Shown here piece by piece: positions 24,731-38,329 of a DNA stretch of 64,000 bases (position 1 is its first letter; every line of letters starts with the position of its first letter). Origin of the DNA: Pyrrhosoma nymphula (Eukaryota > Arthropoda > Insecta > Odonata > Coenagrionidae); assembly GCA_963573305.1 (NCBI GenBank), contig OY754332.1, positions 142,779,977 through 142,843,976 on the forward strand. Reading direction: 5' to 3'. The position numbers and the translations under genes are program-made. The notes beneath the pieces are model-generated. The model saw only the letters and a program-made list of their open reading frames with translations. It was not told the DNA's origin and ran no database searches.

Positions 24731-27700
24731 GCCCGCGGCTGGATGAGTCAACATAGAGAGCAAAACCACTCCTAACAATTACACAGCATTTTGATGGACG
24801 CCACTTTTTCAAGTTTTACTCCAAGAAAGAAGGCACTTTTCCTCGTCTTGACTGATCTTCTTGAGGCCTAAGTAAATGTTTGACGATTCTCAACCTACTC
24901 TAGGGCAACTTTAAACAGATGGATTATGAAAAGATACTTACAATTCCTTGTCATTACTTATCGCGGAATGCAGCCATGACGCAACGCAAAGTAATTTTCC
25001 GTACAAATATAGTTTACGGGCACGACTGCTGTTTCAAGCTCAATTGCAAAGCGTGCCAAGGATAGGTGTCACCGCGAAGTAACTTTTCGTAGGGATAAAT
25101 AATTTGACTAAGAGGAAAAAAGAATAAAATGAAAGAGTATAGATTTTTTCAAAAATGAAAAATCAATTTCCAAAGAAAGTAAGGATAAATGGTTCAAAAT
25201 CGTGGAATATTTTCAGAAAGCTCGCAGTATAAACGGATATAAGTGCGAGCAAGCAATTGCAAAAGAGCGATACACTCTGACGATGTCATTAGCGCTGCAA
25301 AATAAATGCTCGATGCAATGTGCCCAAAAAATCTACGCTTGCATTGATTACGAGCCGTAAGAGGCATATGTTTAATTCATCTTTAAGCAAATCATAAATT
25401 CTTACCCATCATCGAACGATGGAAATCGACATTTTAGAACAAAATGAGTAAATGCACATGTATAATAGATGCTTATCGCAAATTCAGGTACCGAGGCTTC
25501 ATGGGTTTCAGTTAAGTCTCGACAGAAAGGAAATGTTTTGGAGGAGCAAAGGAGGACACGTAATTATTTCAGTTTTCTTATCTTAATCAAAGCATGGCCA
25601 TGCCTGATGGTTCGAATGTTACACGACGGATGAGCCCCTCCCTAGTATTAGGCCGCGCAAAAAGTGAAATTAGATATTGTAAACGAGGGAAAGTACATTT
25701 TCATTTAGAAAGCAAACGGTTCACTGTCATGTGTATCATAGTCTTTATGCTTCATACTTGTATTCCAAATATTTAGTCTCACCTTAAGGGGACTCCAACC
25801 TTCTGTAGCCAATCTCAGCAATAGCATCTCATATTTATGACACTCACTTTTTCGAATCATCGGCAGCACTTATCATGAAATACTGCAATGATTGATACCT
25901 TAAAAAAAACCTACCTAGCACCCTGGTGGCTTCTGTCGGTGTACCAAGAAGACGAAGTCAAAGAAAACGCCGAAATAACTTTTCCACGAGCATGACATTG
26001 GAAGTGAGAGATTTTAATCTGGAACAGCTGCTTTCACGTCACTCTCTTTACTTGAAGGCAGCGTCATTTTAGTTTCACCATAATCTGGGATAATCTCCAG
26101 AGGAAATTAATGAATACCTCGGTATGATTGTGAAACTCAGTATTCTTTCAAGATTCTGAGCTGACGGTGATGACACGAAAACCATTGCGGTCTTGCATAT
26201 CCTTTAACGGGCAGGCATTATATGTAGGTTAAGACGGAGTCGTCCATTAGAACGCTCATCACTGAGCCTGTAAGGAATCCGTATAATATTTTAAGAACTA
26301 GAGCATTTTACTAAGCAGTTTAGGCCATAAAATCTCCCAAAAATCCAATAATACATGCAAGTTACGTCTAATCCATTTTTCCAGTATTTATTAGGGTATA
26401 CTTGGTGTTGGCAGGCTCACGGGGAAAATTGCACAAACCGTTTTCTATGTGACCTCCTCGTTGCTTACGATGACTTCGAAACTTACGTTTCCTATCAAGA
26501 AGCAAGCTTCGCTAGATATATATGTATAAATATGTGCATGCTTTTGCTGGAGTAAACAAACATAGCAATGCTAAGACACACGCACAAAATGAAAGTACGC
26601 ATGAAAACATCTTAATCACCTACATCTCATCGATATGACGAACACAGTAAGCTATTTCAATTCCAAACAGATTGTAGTTCCCCTTAAGTTGGAAGTAAAA
26701 ATCTCTAGTTAGTTCGAAGCATAGAAAGACATAAAAAAATTAAATTACGCACTTTAAGTTTATTTAATAATAATGAAGAATAATGATTCTCAGAAGTTTC
26801 AAACCGGTAAAATTCCACAAACATAATGCCAACTTATTCAGTAAAACAGCCTGGAGATTTACATATTCGAGGACTTAAGACCACGAGGTAAAAAAGTTAA
26901 TGGGAGCCTAATTTAAAGCAAATTGCTAATTTCGTCGTATTACGTCCCTTCACTTGAAGGGTCAAATTCTAATTTTCACTCAACGCCGAGTGACGGAGGT
27001 ACGAATTGTTCAACATTACCGGAGGTACGAAGTGTGTCGGTTCTTTCGAATATCCTGCCATTTCATTTGGTGTGCAACAGTTATAGGGATTGATGTACTT
27101 CAATTGCAAGGTGACAAATTCTACCCCGATTTAATACAGCTTTCCAGAAGAAAAAGAGTTATAAGAGAATGAAACTTTTGATGCATTCTCTTATCACTCA
27201 AATGGATGAGTATTCATCTCAAATGTCTCACAAATTTCTTATAAAAATCCATTCCCTGAAGAGGCAATAGCCTATAGAGGGGTCCACATTTGTTGTTATT
27301 TTGTTATGCATAGTTTTCTTTCATGCATATTTTATTTGTAACCAATTGCGGAAAAACTATTACTGAACTGAGTAAATTGTGAGTCTCATGAGTCGACTGG
27401 TTTCTCTCAAATTGCTCTCTGCTGTCCATGGTCTTCCAAATCAACCGTTAATGCTGTGGATGGTTAATCTCATACTGCGCCCAGCATTTTGCCTTGTAAG
27501 TCATAACGCTAGGCGTTCTTGACTATGGTATTTTAAGTCACTGTTTGTCTGGACTTGCTGCGCATGAAGGCGAATGTATATCGTCGCATGCTGGCCGGAA
27601 AGGGGCATTTGAATTGCGTATTAGTTCGCTCTATTTTAGCTTAGCACGTGGATTTCATCACCACGCCATGCTTAGCCACTGCTTCAATAATTTATTCAGA

Positions 27701-28669
27701 GGTGGTATTTTAGCTTATAGCTTTCCTCTTACTTAGCTTTACTGATATTGCTCCGGATCTTTTAATGAAACGTCTGCTTAAATTACCACGCCCTTCCATT
27801 ATTATTCGGGTTAGTTGCTCTAAGGTGGCGAGTGAATAAAAAATTACTAAGCATCGCTACACCGAAAACTTATACAAAATAAAAGCCTTCTTATTTGCTA
27901 TTTAAACTTATGGTTATTAGACTAGTATATGACGAGTTCCAGGGTATAACTTACATCGACGGTGTGGTCAAATGTGCGTTATATTATAAACCGGGGCTAG
28001 GCAACAATAGTTGATTAGTAGCACAATCCAAACCTGAAGTGATATCACCAGTAACATTTTAGAAGAGGGCCATATTGTATACCCAAATAGATAAGCACTT
28101 TCATTTTCCATATTCCGGTGAATTTACTTGTACCTTAGCAACTTAACTATAAAAAATAAACGACTGCAAAATACACAAAATAAAATAATAAAATATCTGT
28201 TTTGCGTACATTTATGCATCTAATATTAAACGCTGCTTTCCAATGGCTGCAGTTAATGGTACGAATAAATTTCTTATCACGCTCATGATTACCTACTTTG
28301 AGTATGAGTACTTTCAAACTACATACTTATTCACGCGCAGATAAGCCATTTAAGGCAATTCTTGGTGAGGGCGGGTATTTATAAAGCAATCGGTAGCGGT
28401 TCTTTATATTCCCAAACTTGCTTTGTTGGTTGTAAACTGCTAATATTTGAATTCCTAACACGAAAACTATATTTAACAGCATACAATAGTAACAACTATG
28501 AGACAAAAATATTTCTACATGAACTAAAATGTAGAACGCTGACTTCAAAAATCACTAAGCCATTTTATACGGATATAAATACCAACGCCATTTATGATGT
28601 GTCGGATTTTATCATTTTTATTCTAATTTAGATAGAAGACAATTGGATTCATACGAAATTAATTTTTAT
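24731..28669. other. AT-rich sequence, no gene seen
   Basis: Long stretch with no supported gene. It contains a perfect 11-bp hairpin at 27161-27194 (ATAAGAGAATG and its complement around a 12-base loop). Confidence 0.5.
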
Positions 28670-28674
28670 ACTAT

Positions 28675-28830
28675 TCTCTCCAAATGTTTGTGTTTTTGAG
28701 ACCACAATGAAAAACTGCTTAGCGTAACACTTTCCTTTGTTAGCCATTACTCCATCATCTGGGTAATAACAATTTCCCGGTGGAAATATCACCATACGCA
28801 TGTATACTCGCATATAAAATAGCGAAGCAT
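28675..28830. repeat. Dispersed repeat family, copy 3
   Basis: Matches the 24.2-kb copy over TTTTTGAGACCACA, an A-run, CTGCTTAGCGTAACACTTTCC and a downstream TGGAAA block, in the same orientation. Diverged, no coding sense. Confidence 0.45.
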
Positions 28831-28839
28831 AAAACATTC

Positions 28840-31800
28840 GTAATCACATGACACAGTAAACACAAACACAATCAAACACGCGATATCTGTTCGTATTTAT
28901 TTCTTCACCACACGGTGACATTGCTTTTTAAATAAAATGTCAAATTTAATTACAACGCTCCAGTTCAATAACTTGAAATGTACCAGCCAAATCAAGCAGA
29001 AACAAGCCGTTAATCGATTTAAAATGAACGAAACGGCAGATCCTTGGTCGTCAAAGTCTTTAAATAGAATATGAGGCACAATACGTTCGAACGTTAAGTA
29101 ATGGAATGGCTTTCGGAAATTTCGTTCGAAGAGTTAATAAAAACCTAAATTCCTCTTTATGTTCAAGCATAAGGTTATGGATTTGCTCCTCCTTTTGGCA
29201 CCACTATACGGTGGACGTTGTGGCGGCTTCTCCAAAAGACTCTCCAAAATAATGCCCCGAAAACAGCAACGTGCGGTTAGCGATGACAGTGTAGCGAGGA
29301 GATATCGGTCTGCAAAGGAAAATCTTCTTTTTTCTCTATCTCCTTTACCGCCACGAGCACAAGAAATGAAAGACCCTTGCGTTCCTCTATTAAGTCAGAA
29401 AACATAAAGCATCCATTGTTCTAATTATAGCGCTGTAAGATCTACTTCACTTCTTTTTATCTTGGGGATCCTACATAATTAGTGCAACCAACGCATGTAT
29501 CGGATACCTCTGACGTTTACGGAGAAGTAATAAAAGTTTTTCCTATTACTTATTTTGCTGAGAACCATAACATTTTGGTACTTTTCTCTCGTTAGGCATC
29601 ATCTCGAGTACTTCGCAAGCAGTTGACACCAAGTACGGAAAAATTACACTCGCAAGCTGCGTAAATACATAGTAGAGTCATATTGATTTTAGTAACTACA
29701 ATAATCTCACTGAGTTCACTTGAATATTTGAGATCACACGAGGTTTAGGTTGACAGTAAGGAAGCCAATTTACCCTCACACTACATCTATCGGACAGAGA
29801 AGATCGACAAAAGAAGGGAGATAGCTACACCGTTGCATTGATATTGATAAGGGTTTTCTTCTCCCCATTCTCGTTTGCAACGGAAACGAAGCGAGACACT
29901 AATCGACCAGAATGAATCTCACTTTCCGTCCCTCCCCTATCCAATCCCTTTCTCCCGTTGCCGACCTATGAATTAACTGTGCCCTAGCACCCCTGCCATA
30001 TGCTATGGTGACAATTCGCAGGGTGGTATGCGTGCATAGATGATAGGTAGAGTTGTACTCACACAATTCCATTTAAGCATAGGATGTTAATTTTATTACA
30101 TGCATTGTCTATTTTTTAATAATTTTTGTACGTTTTTCATGTTAGCGTGAAATTTCACAATCAGCCCGTAGGATGTATAAAAGCAGTACAAACTTATGGC
30201 AAGGAACATATCTGACTGATTTTAGGAGCAAAATGATAGTTACAAGCTCTGTTGCATGCGAAAACTTCTTCCACTTACGTCACATAACAGTATATTTAGT
30301 AAAATAGTTAATATGCATTCCTGGTGTGGAGTCACTACCTGACACATACCGTTACGTTGTCGTGCAGGATACCACCCAGATGTAGATGCAGATAATCAAA
30401 GTTGGTAGAATTCACATTATTTTTACAAGGAGTTGATTCTCTAATCAAGAGAATATCAGCGCGAAATATCAAACGAAGAAAAATGTACAGCATTCTCACA
30501 ATGAGTATCAACATAGGTTCCATTTAGGCAGTAGGGATTAAAAATCACTTGGTTCAACCCAGAATTAGGCATTATTATTAGGATAGGATTGCTATTTTGA
30601 ATAAATGACCAGCATATGAGTGGTCCACAAATGACTCTTGCTCGTTAAACGCAATATTTCACAGTGCTCATCAGGCGTCCTTCGCGCAAGCCATGCTTCA
30701 CAATCAGGATACCGAACACCATATTCAGAATGAATCACATTTGCTCCTGGGGATTTCTCACACCAACTATCTTGCTTAACTGATTCAGGAACGCCATTCT
30801 AACATAATCATGTCCGGGAAAGTTAGACCGGAGGCCAGCAACGAGAGTTGAGAGTATGACCCAGCACTACATCCCAGCTTAGTATATTGGAAAAGATGCA
30901 TGAACTCATTTGATTGTCCATTAAATTGCCGAGTTGTAGCACTGATAAGAAAGTTCGAATACAAAATTTAATAATTGGAGATTCAAATAGTAAAGCGATA
31001 ATGTCCTGTGTTTCTTTTTAAGTCACCGCATGCGATATTATGTTCTTTATTCTTCAGCAAGGTCAAATTCCGTTAGTACCTGTCACTATCGCGCGCAAAA
31101 ATAAGAATAAGCGGTAACTTACTTGAGAATAGAACGCACAAGGAAAAAGTAGCTATTATGAAATTATTTCTAGCACCACTGCCAATTAAGACTGATATTC
31201 TTGTAGAATTAAAGCATTTTATATAAGAACTGGTTTACGTAATGGCTTAGAACAATATTTGAAGATGTTGGTGGCACTTATCCGTCATATAGATGAACTT
31301 CCTACTTCATTGCCAGGAGCAGTTATCCTTTCCATTAATGACTACTAATATTTATTTTTGTTTTCAACCACACGCATTTATTTTGCCAATGCTTCAACGT
31401 TTCCCCAGACCATCGAGACACAGCGCATGACGTCAGAAGGTCATGCTCCAATTTTCACTGAAAATATTTGGAAATATCACTATTGGTAATGTTAATCGAG
31501 AGCCAGTCTCCGAAATCGAATGACACACGTCGATAAGACGAGATTCGATCCTAGCTCGTCTCTTGCAGAAGACTGACGCAATGTGCAGTTCGCCCTCCGC
31601 CTTGTATGTATTCAAGATAATATTGGCTATTACCAAGTGTGAGTAGAACTATATTGAAGGTAATTTATGGTCTCCATATTTTACATTCCCACTAATTACC
31701 CACCTGTCTTAACTGTGCAAATTGCCTAATGAGCAGAAAATCTCCCATAAGAAATGCTTATAACGGTGCACGCCATTAACTTGTTTCATCCTCTTTCTAA

Positions 31801-34280
31801 TGACGATATGGCCATTGGCGCACGGTTAACGGGGCTTTTACCGGGGTCCCATAAAAAATAGGTAAAAGACAATGAGAAAAGCTTTCCTCAGAGAACGGAA
31901 ACAATTTGTGCCAAGAGTAGATGGGTAGTTTCTGTTTCTTCTAATCGGCATGCCAATAGTAAGTATGGGCCGCAAAACGCGTTCTCTAGGCAATAACTCC
32001 AAGAAAATATTAGGATTTTTACAGTTGGCACCCAAATGCTGGCTGCCATAAATACCTCCGGTGAGTGTTTAGATTGGTATTGTACATAAAATAGGATTTA
32101 AGCTCTTCTGATGCAGATACAGTGTCAAACGACGCTAGATCCACAGGGTTATGCCGATGGAAAATGTTTGTGAAAAATCTTACATCAAACTATGAAGATT
32201 TTAATGCTTCAGTTTCCACTCAAATCCTCGTTCCGAGTAGCATTCAACACTTTTTAAAAGTATAATATCCTATGGTAAATCAATAAATTATATTTGACAT
32301 TCTCTCAACAAGCTTAACAGTTCGTAGCAAGCTTAACAATGCAAGATGGTTCCATTCGCTCTTTCTTTAAAGATTGAATAATAGCAGAATCAAACATGAT
32401 TTGAGGGGGTTAAATTGATAAATTTCTATACTCGCTGAACATTAATTCAAAGCGCTTATTGTTAGTTCAAATAAATTTTGATCGATCCCCTCGAAACGAA
32501 AACATTCTATTACCTAAGTGGACTAAGAGGTCATCATTCACACCAAATAGTCTTTCTGCAAACCTTGAAGTTGGAGCGCAAGTCCTTCCCCAGTGTTATT
32601 CACGTATTGCGCGACAATTTACCCAAGGAAAAAAAAGGTTTTTCGGGCCGAGAAAGGATGCACAGACCTTTTAATTTCCGACCCGACACGTTGACAGCCA
32701 CGCTGACCAAGATTTCTGGTACCCATAGCACAGTTACCGGGAGTTATCTATTAGAACTAGATCTCGTGAGCCGAGCAATTTTGCAAAAGCGAGTCATTAC
32801 GCAGTTCATTCAAAACCCTTTAAACACGACCGATTTGACATCTTACCATTCTTGCATCTTTCACTGTTTAGAATGAATGGGTCTTCCGTGATCGGCAACT
32901 AGTCGATTTGAACTGGAAAGAATTTATTTCCCGGCCACCTTACCATATTCTGTCGTTTCGCAAGTGTTCATATTGTGAGTGCTAAGTCGGAAGCAGACTA
33001 ATTTTCCCAGCCACGTCCCTCCTTTCTCACTCTGGCACCCATCGCTCATTTGAAACCAGAGTAAGTTACAATCAGAGTAACGGCAGATCTGCTGAAAAAA
33101 AAGTTGACCACCCGGCGGAAGACCAAGTAGTGCGATATCTTTGGCGTTTACTTTCTAAGTAGTCTTCTCCTCTCTCGCACTCAAAATAAATATTATGCTA
33201 GGAGAAACAGCTATGACCACTCGTCGTCAGCATGAAAAGAAATAAGCCCAACACTGAGAATTGAGACGGACAAAATAATAATACTCCACAGTTGAAGGGT
33301 AGCCACTTCAACAATATGAAAATGCCCGTAGAATATTTCAAATAAATTATGGCTAGATCCTTTCTCCTTGAGATACTGCAACGAAAGCGAGCCCAAGCAA
33401 TTGTGATACATGTGAGGCCTTTGACAACTAAGGAGCAATCAAGGAGATCCATCCCGAGGGAAAACTGCAGAGGGCCTAGGACGAGAAGACCAACTATGAG
33501 CGCGGAATGAACTTTCCTGTCAAAGCACGCTACAAACTAAAGTACTTCCACTACGAACAATAATGAGCAAGAGAAAAGCGAATGAAAGAAAAAGATGGTA
33601 AAATACAATCCAAGAGGATAAGATGAAATCAAGTGGCCAGATGTGGAACCAAAAGAAAAAAAGGCATAACTTTGTGACGAGATAACAGCAAAATATTCGC
33701 TCAGAGACAATACTATGAGCATCAAAAAATGAGAACTTGAGAAAATTCAAGGTGTAAGATTTTTTAGGTGCCCCTACCGAAGACAAAGTCATTAGCGTGT
33801 GATCGGAACAGGAAGGTGTCTTCACTTTCAATGAAGGAAATCGCAGATGAACTTAAATTTGGGAATTTAGACATTTTGGTCAATAGATAAACTTCGTGAT
33901 ATGAAGTCACTTCAGTAAACCACCTCTTTTCAACACTTGTGCGTCACCCTAATGAGGTATAATATGTTTGTAAACCACTCGAGGCTCAAGAGAGCTCCTG
34001 AGACTGACGTGTTAGCGTTTAAACCAGGAAAGGTGATTTCGTACAGTGTGAACCTCATATTAAACCTTTCATAAACTTTTATCTACCGTTCAAGGTTTCG
34101 ATAATTTATGACATTTTCAAGGTTTAATGAAGAATAAAGAGACGTCAGTTTTTCACTCACATAATTTGATTTCCAATGCTCTATACCACAGGCTAGTCTT
34201 TGAAAATGATGCCAAGCACATTTCAGTGTAGTTGAGAATTCTAATGAAAAGAGTAGCTTCAGGCGTGATCTGGTGAAATA
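28840..34280. other. AT-rich sequence, no gene supported
   Basis: Two hydrophobic minus-strand frames lie at 33198-33452 and 33520-33831. They are in purine-rich + strand sequence, where hydrophobic minus-strand translations arise by composition. A tRNA-B-box-like GATTCGATCC near 31544 is isolated. No firm gene or element. Confidence 0.4.
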
Positions 34281-34287
34281 TCATAAT

Positions 34288-34492
34288 TAAAGAACATTGG
34301 CAATTTTCCACAATATAGACTTTAATGCGACCGGTTTCGATGCACTGTATCATCACCTGATGCACTTTCGATGCACTGCACCTGATGCACGTTTCGATGC
34401 ACTGTATCATCATCACCTGATGATGATGCAGTGCATCGAAACCGGTTGCATTAAAGTTTATATTGTGGAAAATTGTCAATTTTCTTTAGAAA
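34288..34492. mobile_element. Foldback element with triplicated apex motif
   Basis: The left arm (about 34291-34360) is the reverse complement of the right arm (about 34420-34490), sharing the ATTTTCCACAATATA and ACCGGTTTCGATGCACTG blocks. Between them, the TTTCGATGCACTG unit occurs three times. On the + strand the apex reads ACCTGATGA (CTGATGA at 34417-34423), a perfect 5-bp hairpin and GAAAC (34438-34442). This is the core also seen at 19.2, 20.65 and 40.2/40.4 kb. Non-coding. Confidence 0.7.
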
Positions 34493-34669
34493 ATGGAGGA
34501 AACTAGTAAAATAAATTTTCTCATTTTGGTCTTCACATGAGTATGATGAGTACAACACGATTTTCATAAAATGTGTTCAATCACGAATGTTCACAGAGAA
34601 AGACAAATATAGTGAGGAATATCACAAAATTTAACTTATTTACCAAAATACCTCCACTTTCATCGCCGA

Positions 34670-35130
34670 GGCGGTTGGTTTATAATTATTGCCAACGGCT
34701 CAGCTTCCGTGACGCCCTCATTCTCCACGCCCAGGCCGTGCCTGCCGGAGCACCTCGCACACTACGCTTCACGTCTCGACCGCCACTCCATGCGGAAACC
34801 AATCCCGCGACGTCGCGGTCGCTCGGGCAGCATTTCGCAGAACGCTGAGCGTCCACACCCTGAGAGAAGGAACGGTGGCGGGAGACTGCCGCTATAACTC
34901 GACCATTGGTATCAGATGCGACACGAAAGCCTATGCAGGTTGCTTGACTTATTATCCCCTGGCAAAAAAAAAGGAATCGCCGGCCAGGAGCGCCGTCGGT
35001 GAGCCGTTGGAATTCGTAGATCGGACCGCAAAACCATTTCGAACCGAATGGAGCCGAAACTTTTTCTCTCACCTCACATCCGCTCGAAATCGTTCCACGC
35101 TCCGCTCCTTTTCGTGAGTCATTTGTTTCC
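34670..35130. other. CpG-rich island
   Basis: GC- and CpG-rich block with overlapping open frames on both strands. It may be regulatory. No splice-bounded exon or protein family recognised. Confidence 0.4.
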
Positions 35131-35545
35131 GCGAGCAAAAAATACCAGGATGATGTGTACACGGAAACTTGGGGTAGTTCTAGCCCATGGTCTAATCGTT
35201 TTTAAAAAATTGCAAGATGGATCTTGTGAGTACCTTACCTTCCATCCGGTGCAAAAATCGGAATATCGGCTCCCCGGACTACTCTATGTGTACTCATTCC
35301 TCTAATTGGAGCTTTTAACATAGGATCTCATAATAAATTCTAATAATAGAAGTAAGTACTTCTCGCCTGAAACCGTTTATTCCATGGGCTCTTATGGGAT
35401 ACGCTCAACTTGTGCAGAAAGGGTATCAAAACAATAGAATATTGCCAGCAATATAAACCAAAATAAATTTTCGTACGGCGAGTTTGGTCTGCCAGGCGTT
35501 AAAAACTTCTAAAATCTGTCGTCACCCTGCTAAAACGGTACTATG

Positions 35546-35638
35546 CACCAAATTCGTCGGGCAACGACACGGCGTGCACCAAATTCGTCGGGCAACGTCA
35601 CGGCGTGGGCCAAATTCTTCAGGCAACGACACGGCGTC
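35546..35638. repeat. 31-bp tandem repeat, three copies
   Basis: Units at 35546-35576, 35577-35607 and 35608-35638 are each exactly 31 bases and share the AAATTCKTCRGGCAACG and ACGGCGT blocks. Unit 2 differs from unit 1 at one base, and unit 3 at a few. It is an isolated GC-rich minisatellite in AT-rich surroundings. Confidence 0.9.
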
Positions 35639-35699
35639 GGTCGCTTCCGTGCGTATGCTTCCACTCTGATGCCCCGTACATACTGACTTATTTCTTTCA

Positions 35700-37960
35700 C
35701 AGAATAACTCCAAATTTAAAATTTAAAAAGAGCAAATACAAATGTTCCATAGCATTACATATTTTGTTATTTCAGCGACTTTAATGTTGACAAGGTTCCA
35801 AATAAAAAAATACCCGAGGTCTCTGAAACATTCATGCTGCCACTTTTCCCACCAAGAACTTGGATCAAATTATTCAGCTGAAACGAAGTTTGACGCCTAC
35901 TATCTCTCATATTATGCATAAGGATATTTCAGTAAAATATAATGTGGCAACACATATTTAGAATATTTCAAAGACTATTTCTTCCTGAGGTCGTCATACA
36001 CCATCGCTCTTTAGCAGTGTCCACTTTAAGTGGACACATTTAGCATTACAACAAAAAAAATTATTAACGACTTTGTAAAGAATATTTTAAGTTGTAAGTA
36101 TTAATTTTGTATACTTAGTAGATAATAAGTGTATATATGCAAAGAGATGACTGAAAACATGCCGTACTGGAGCATTCCAATACATCTAACATAGGTATTC
36201 TTTGAACTATGATATGGTAGAATGGGCCGCCTGTTAACAAATCACATACTTCTAGTCAAAGATATCCCATCCGCATTTACCGATCTTAAGGTTAGCATAG
36301 TAATTGCATTTTAAGGCTCTCCGACTGCGAATTTGACTTCGCATGGGTCGTAAGGCATTGTCAAATTCGAAATGCGTTAATAACCTGAAAACCGCGAGAG
36401 AGAGTAACACATTTCACTGTCCATTTCATTACACAATCAGGAGTGCAGCCCAGGGTAATTTATACAAAAGGAATAAAACTTTTTCTCAAGAACAATAATA
36501 TGAACCACGGAACAATCAGTTTTTGTGTGAGTATTTTATGTCCCAAAGTTATGTAAGTAAGTAAGGCATAGCTATTGAACCATATAGTTACGGTTAATGT
36601 TGAAAAGGCACAAGTAACAGTCTTCCTACATTATAGAGCTACATCAGTTACTCATTAAACAGATACATCAGAGTATCATGGAAAATAAAATAAATTAATG
36701 CTGTAGCAATCATCGTAAATACCATGGAATAGGAAATTGATTGATCAATATAATTTCAGGCGAGCTCATCATGCTACAAATAGCTAAAATATTAGATATG
36801 AACAAGAGCTTCATGTGAGTGCATAAGTAGAAATAATGAACTATACACGTGCTCAATACGGGTATGAATCTGCCCTGTTAAAAAGTCAGTTATTAAGGTA
36901 GCCATATCGTGAAACCGCGGCACTCGCGTTGATAGTGCCAGAATGCTAAAAAAAAAAGTAATTAAGAAGTCGAGAAATAAAATCTATATAAAACAAGGGA
37001 ATGAAATTCGCCATTCCCCTAAGTGTATAACCTTTGCCAACATGCGCACGACTGCGTACCATATCATTTGTGCATTATCACAGTGATTGGTAAATAGAAT
37101 CTTATTTAGTTGGTCATCCCAGACTCAACTCGATATCACATCATGCGCAACATGCGTAAGATTAGAATCCAACTTTGAGATTTCTTTAAAAATTGTGGAT
37201 TTATAATGATCTTCAAATCCAAGCACTTAACTTCACGAAAAATTTGAGTGTACTATCTTAATACAACTAGCTCATTCGTTCCAATGTAGAACCGAAAATG
37301 AATACATACACAAGGCTATAAAAAGAGCATGAAATAGTTCCAAAATTAACGAATTACCGCTTTTATGCAGCCAAGGCACGACTTTTTCAAAATATTAATT
37401 TAAGAAATAACCTAATAAGTATAAAAAATATTACAGATATTAACCACTACATAATAGGGGAAAATGTCATTGATTTCTGCTTCTTTCTTTCCTCACAGAA
37501 CCCTTTCACGTATGAATGATCAGTGTACGCAAAAGAGAAAGTATACTGGTATCAATGATTAATATACCCGTTGATAAGCTGGGAAATCCTGAATAACACT
37601 TCTCACAATGAAAAGGATGACTTTCGAGAAAAAAAAAACTTAAGACCGTGACGGCTTTTTTTCACTCCAGACAGTGAATGGAGCGTGAAGAAACAGAAAG
37701 AATATTACGAAATGGCAGTTTCCATAAAATCCCAATTTTTTTACACCACCAGGCAGAGCGTATTCCACGGAGTTGAGTGGCACTAATAATTACGAACGAA
37801 TAGCGACGAAGCAAGTCACACAAATTTCGGAGTCGATTACGCGCGGGAAAAAAATCACGGAATAATTCATCGAGGCAATCATTATGGGAGGTCCAATTGA
37901 AAAACACATATCACTCCCATAGCTCGAATACCGCGATGCGTCCATTATATGGAAATCGGG
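35700..37960. other. AT-rich sequence, no gene seen
   Basis: No supported gene. It contains a perfect palindrome with 9-bp arms at 36018-36036 (TGTCCACTT, T, AAGTGGACA). Confidence 0.5.
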
Positions 37961-38329
37961 GATGGATGGAAACAATCATCGCTCAGTCCTTTTCCGGAAC
38001 TTAGTAAGCATCCGAATAAAAAAGGAATTTCCATCGAAAAGAGGCGGGAGTGTGCGGGAAATCACCTCGACAGCCGCTGTCAGAGGAAGAGGGCAGTGAA
38101 TTCCCGAAGGCAAATATAGCTTGCGCCTCGTCCTCGACGTGGAACAAAGGGAAAAATTGACACGAACACGCCAACAGTATCCACGCACGAATGAGGGAAA
38201 AACGGTATCGTTTCACGAAGACGTAACATCATCTAGGCGGGTGAGTGCTGAGAAAAAACTAAGCCGGCACCCAGGTCCCCAATGCTTGGTCCAACAATAT
38301 AATACTCCTTATCTATTTCCAGGGAGGGG

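Noticed and set aside
33198..33831. Hydrophobic minus-strand frames as receptor exons
   Set aside because: Purine-rich + strand sequence produces Leu/Phe/Ser-rich minus-strand frames by chance. No conserved motif seen.
35546..35638. CRISPR-like array
   Set aside because: Three directly adjacent repeats without spacers, in a eukaryotic context. It is a minisatellite.
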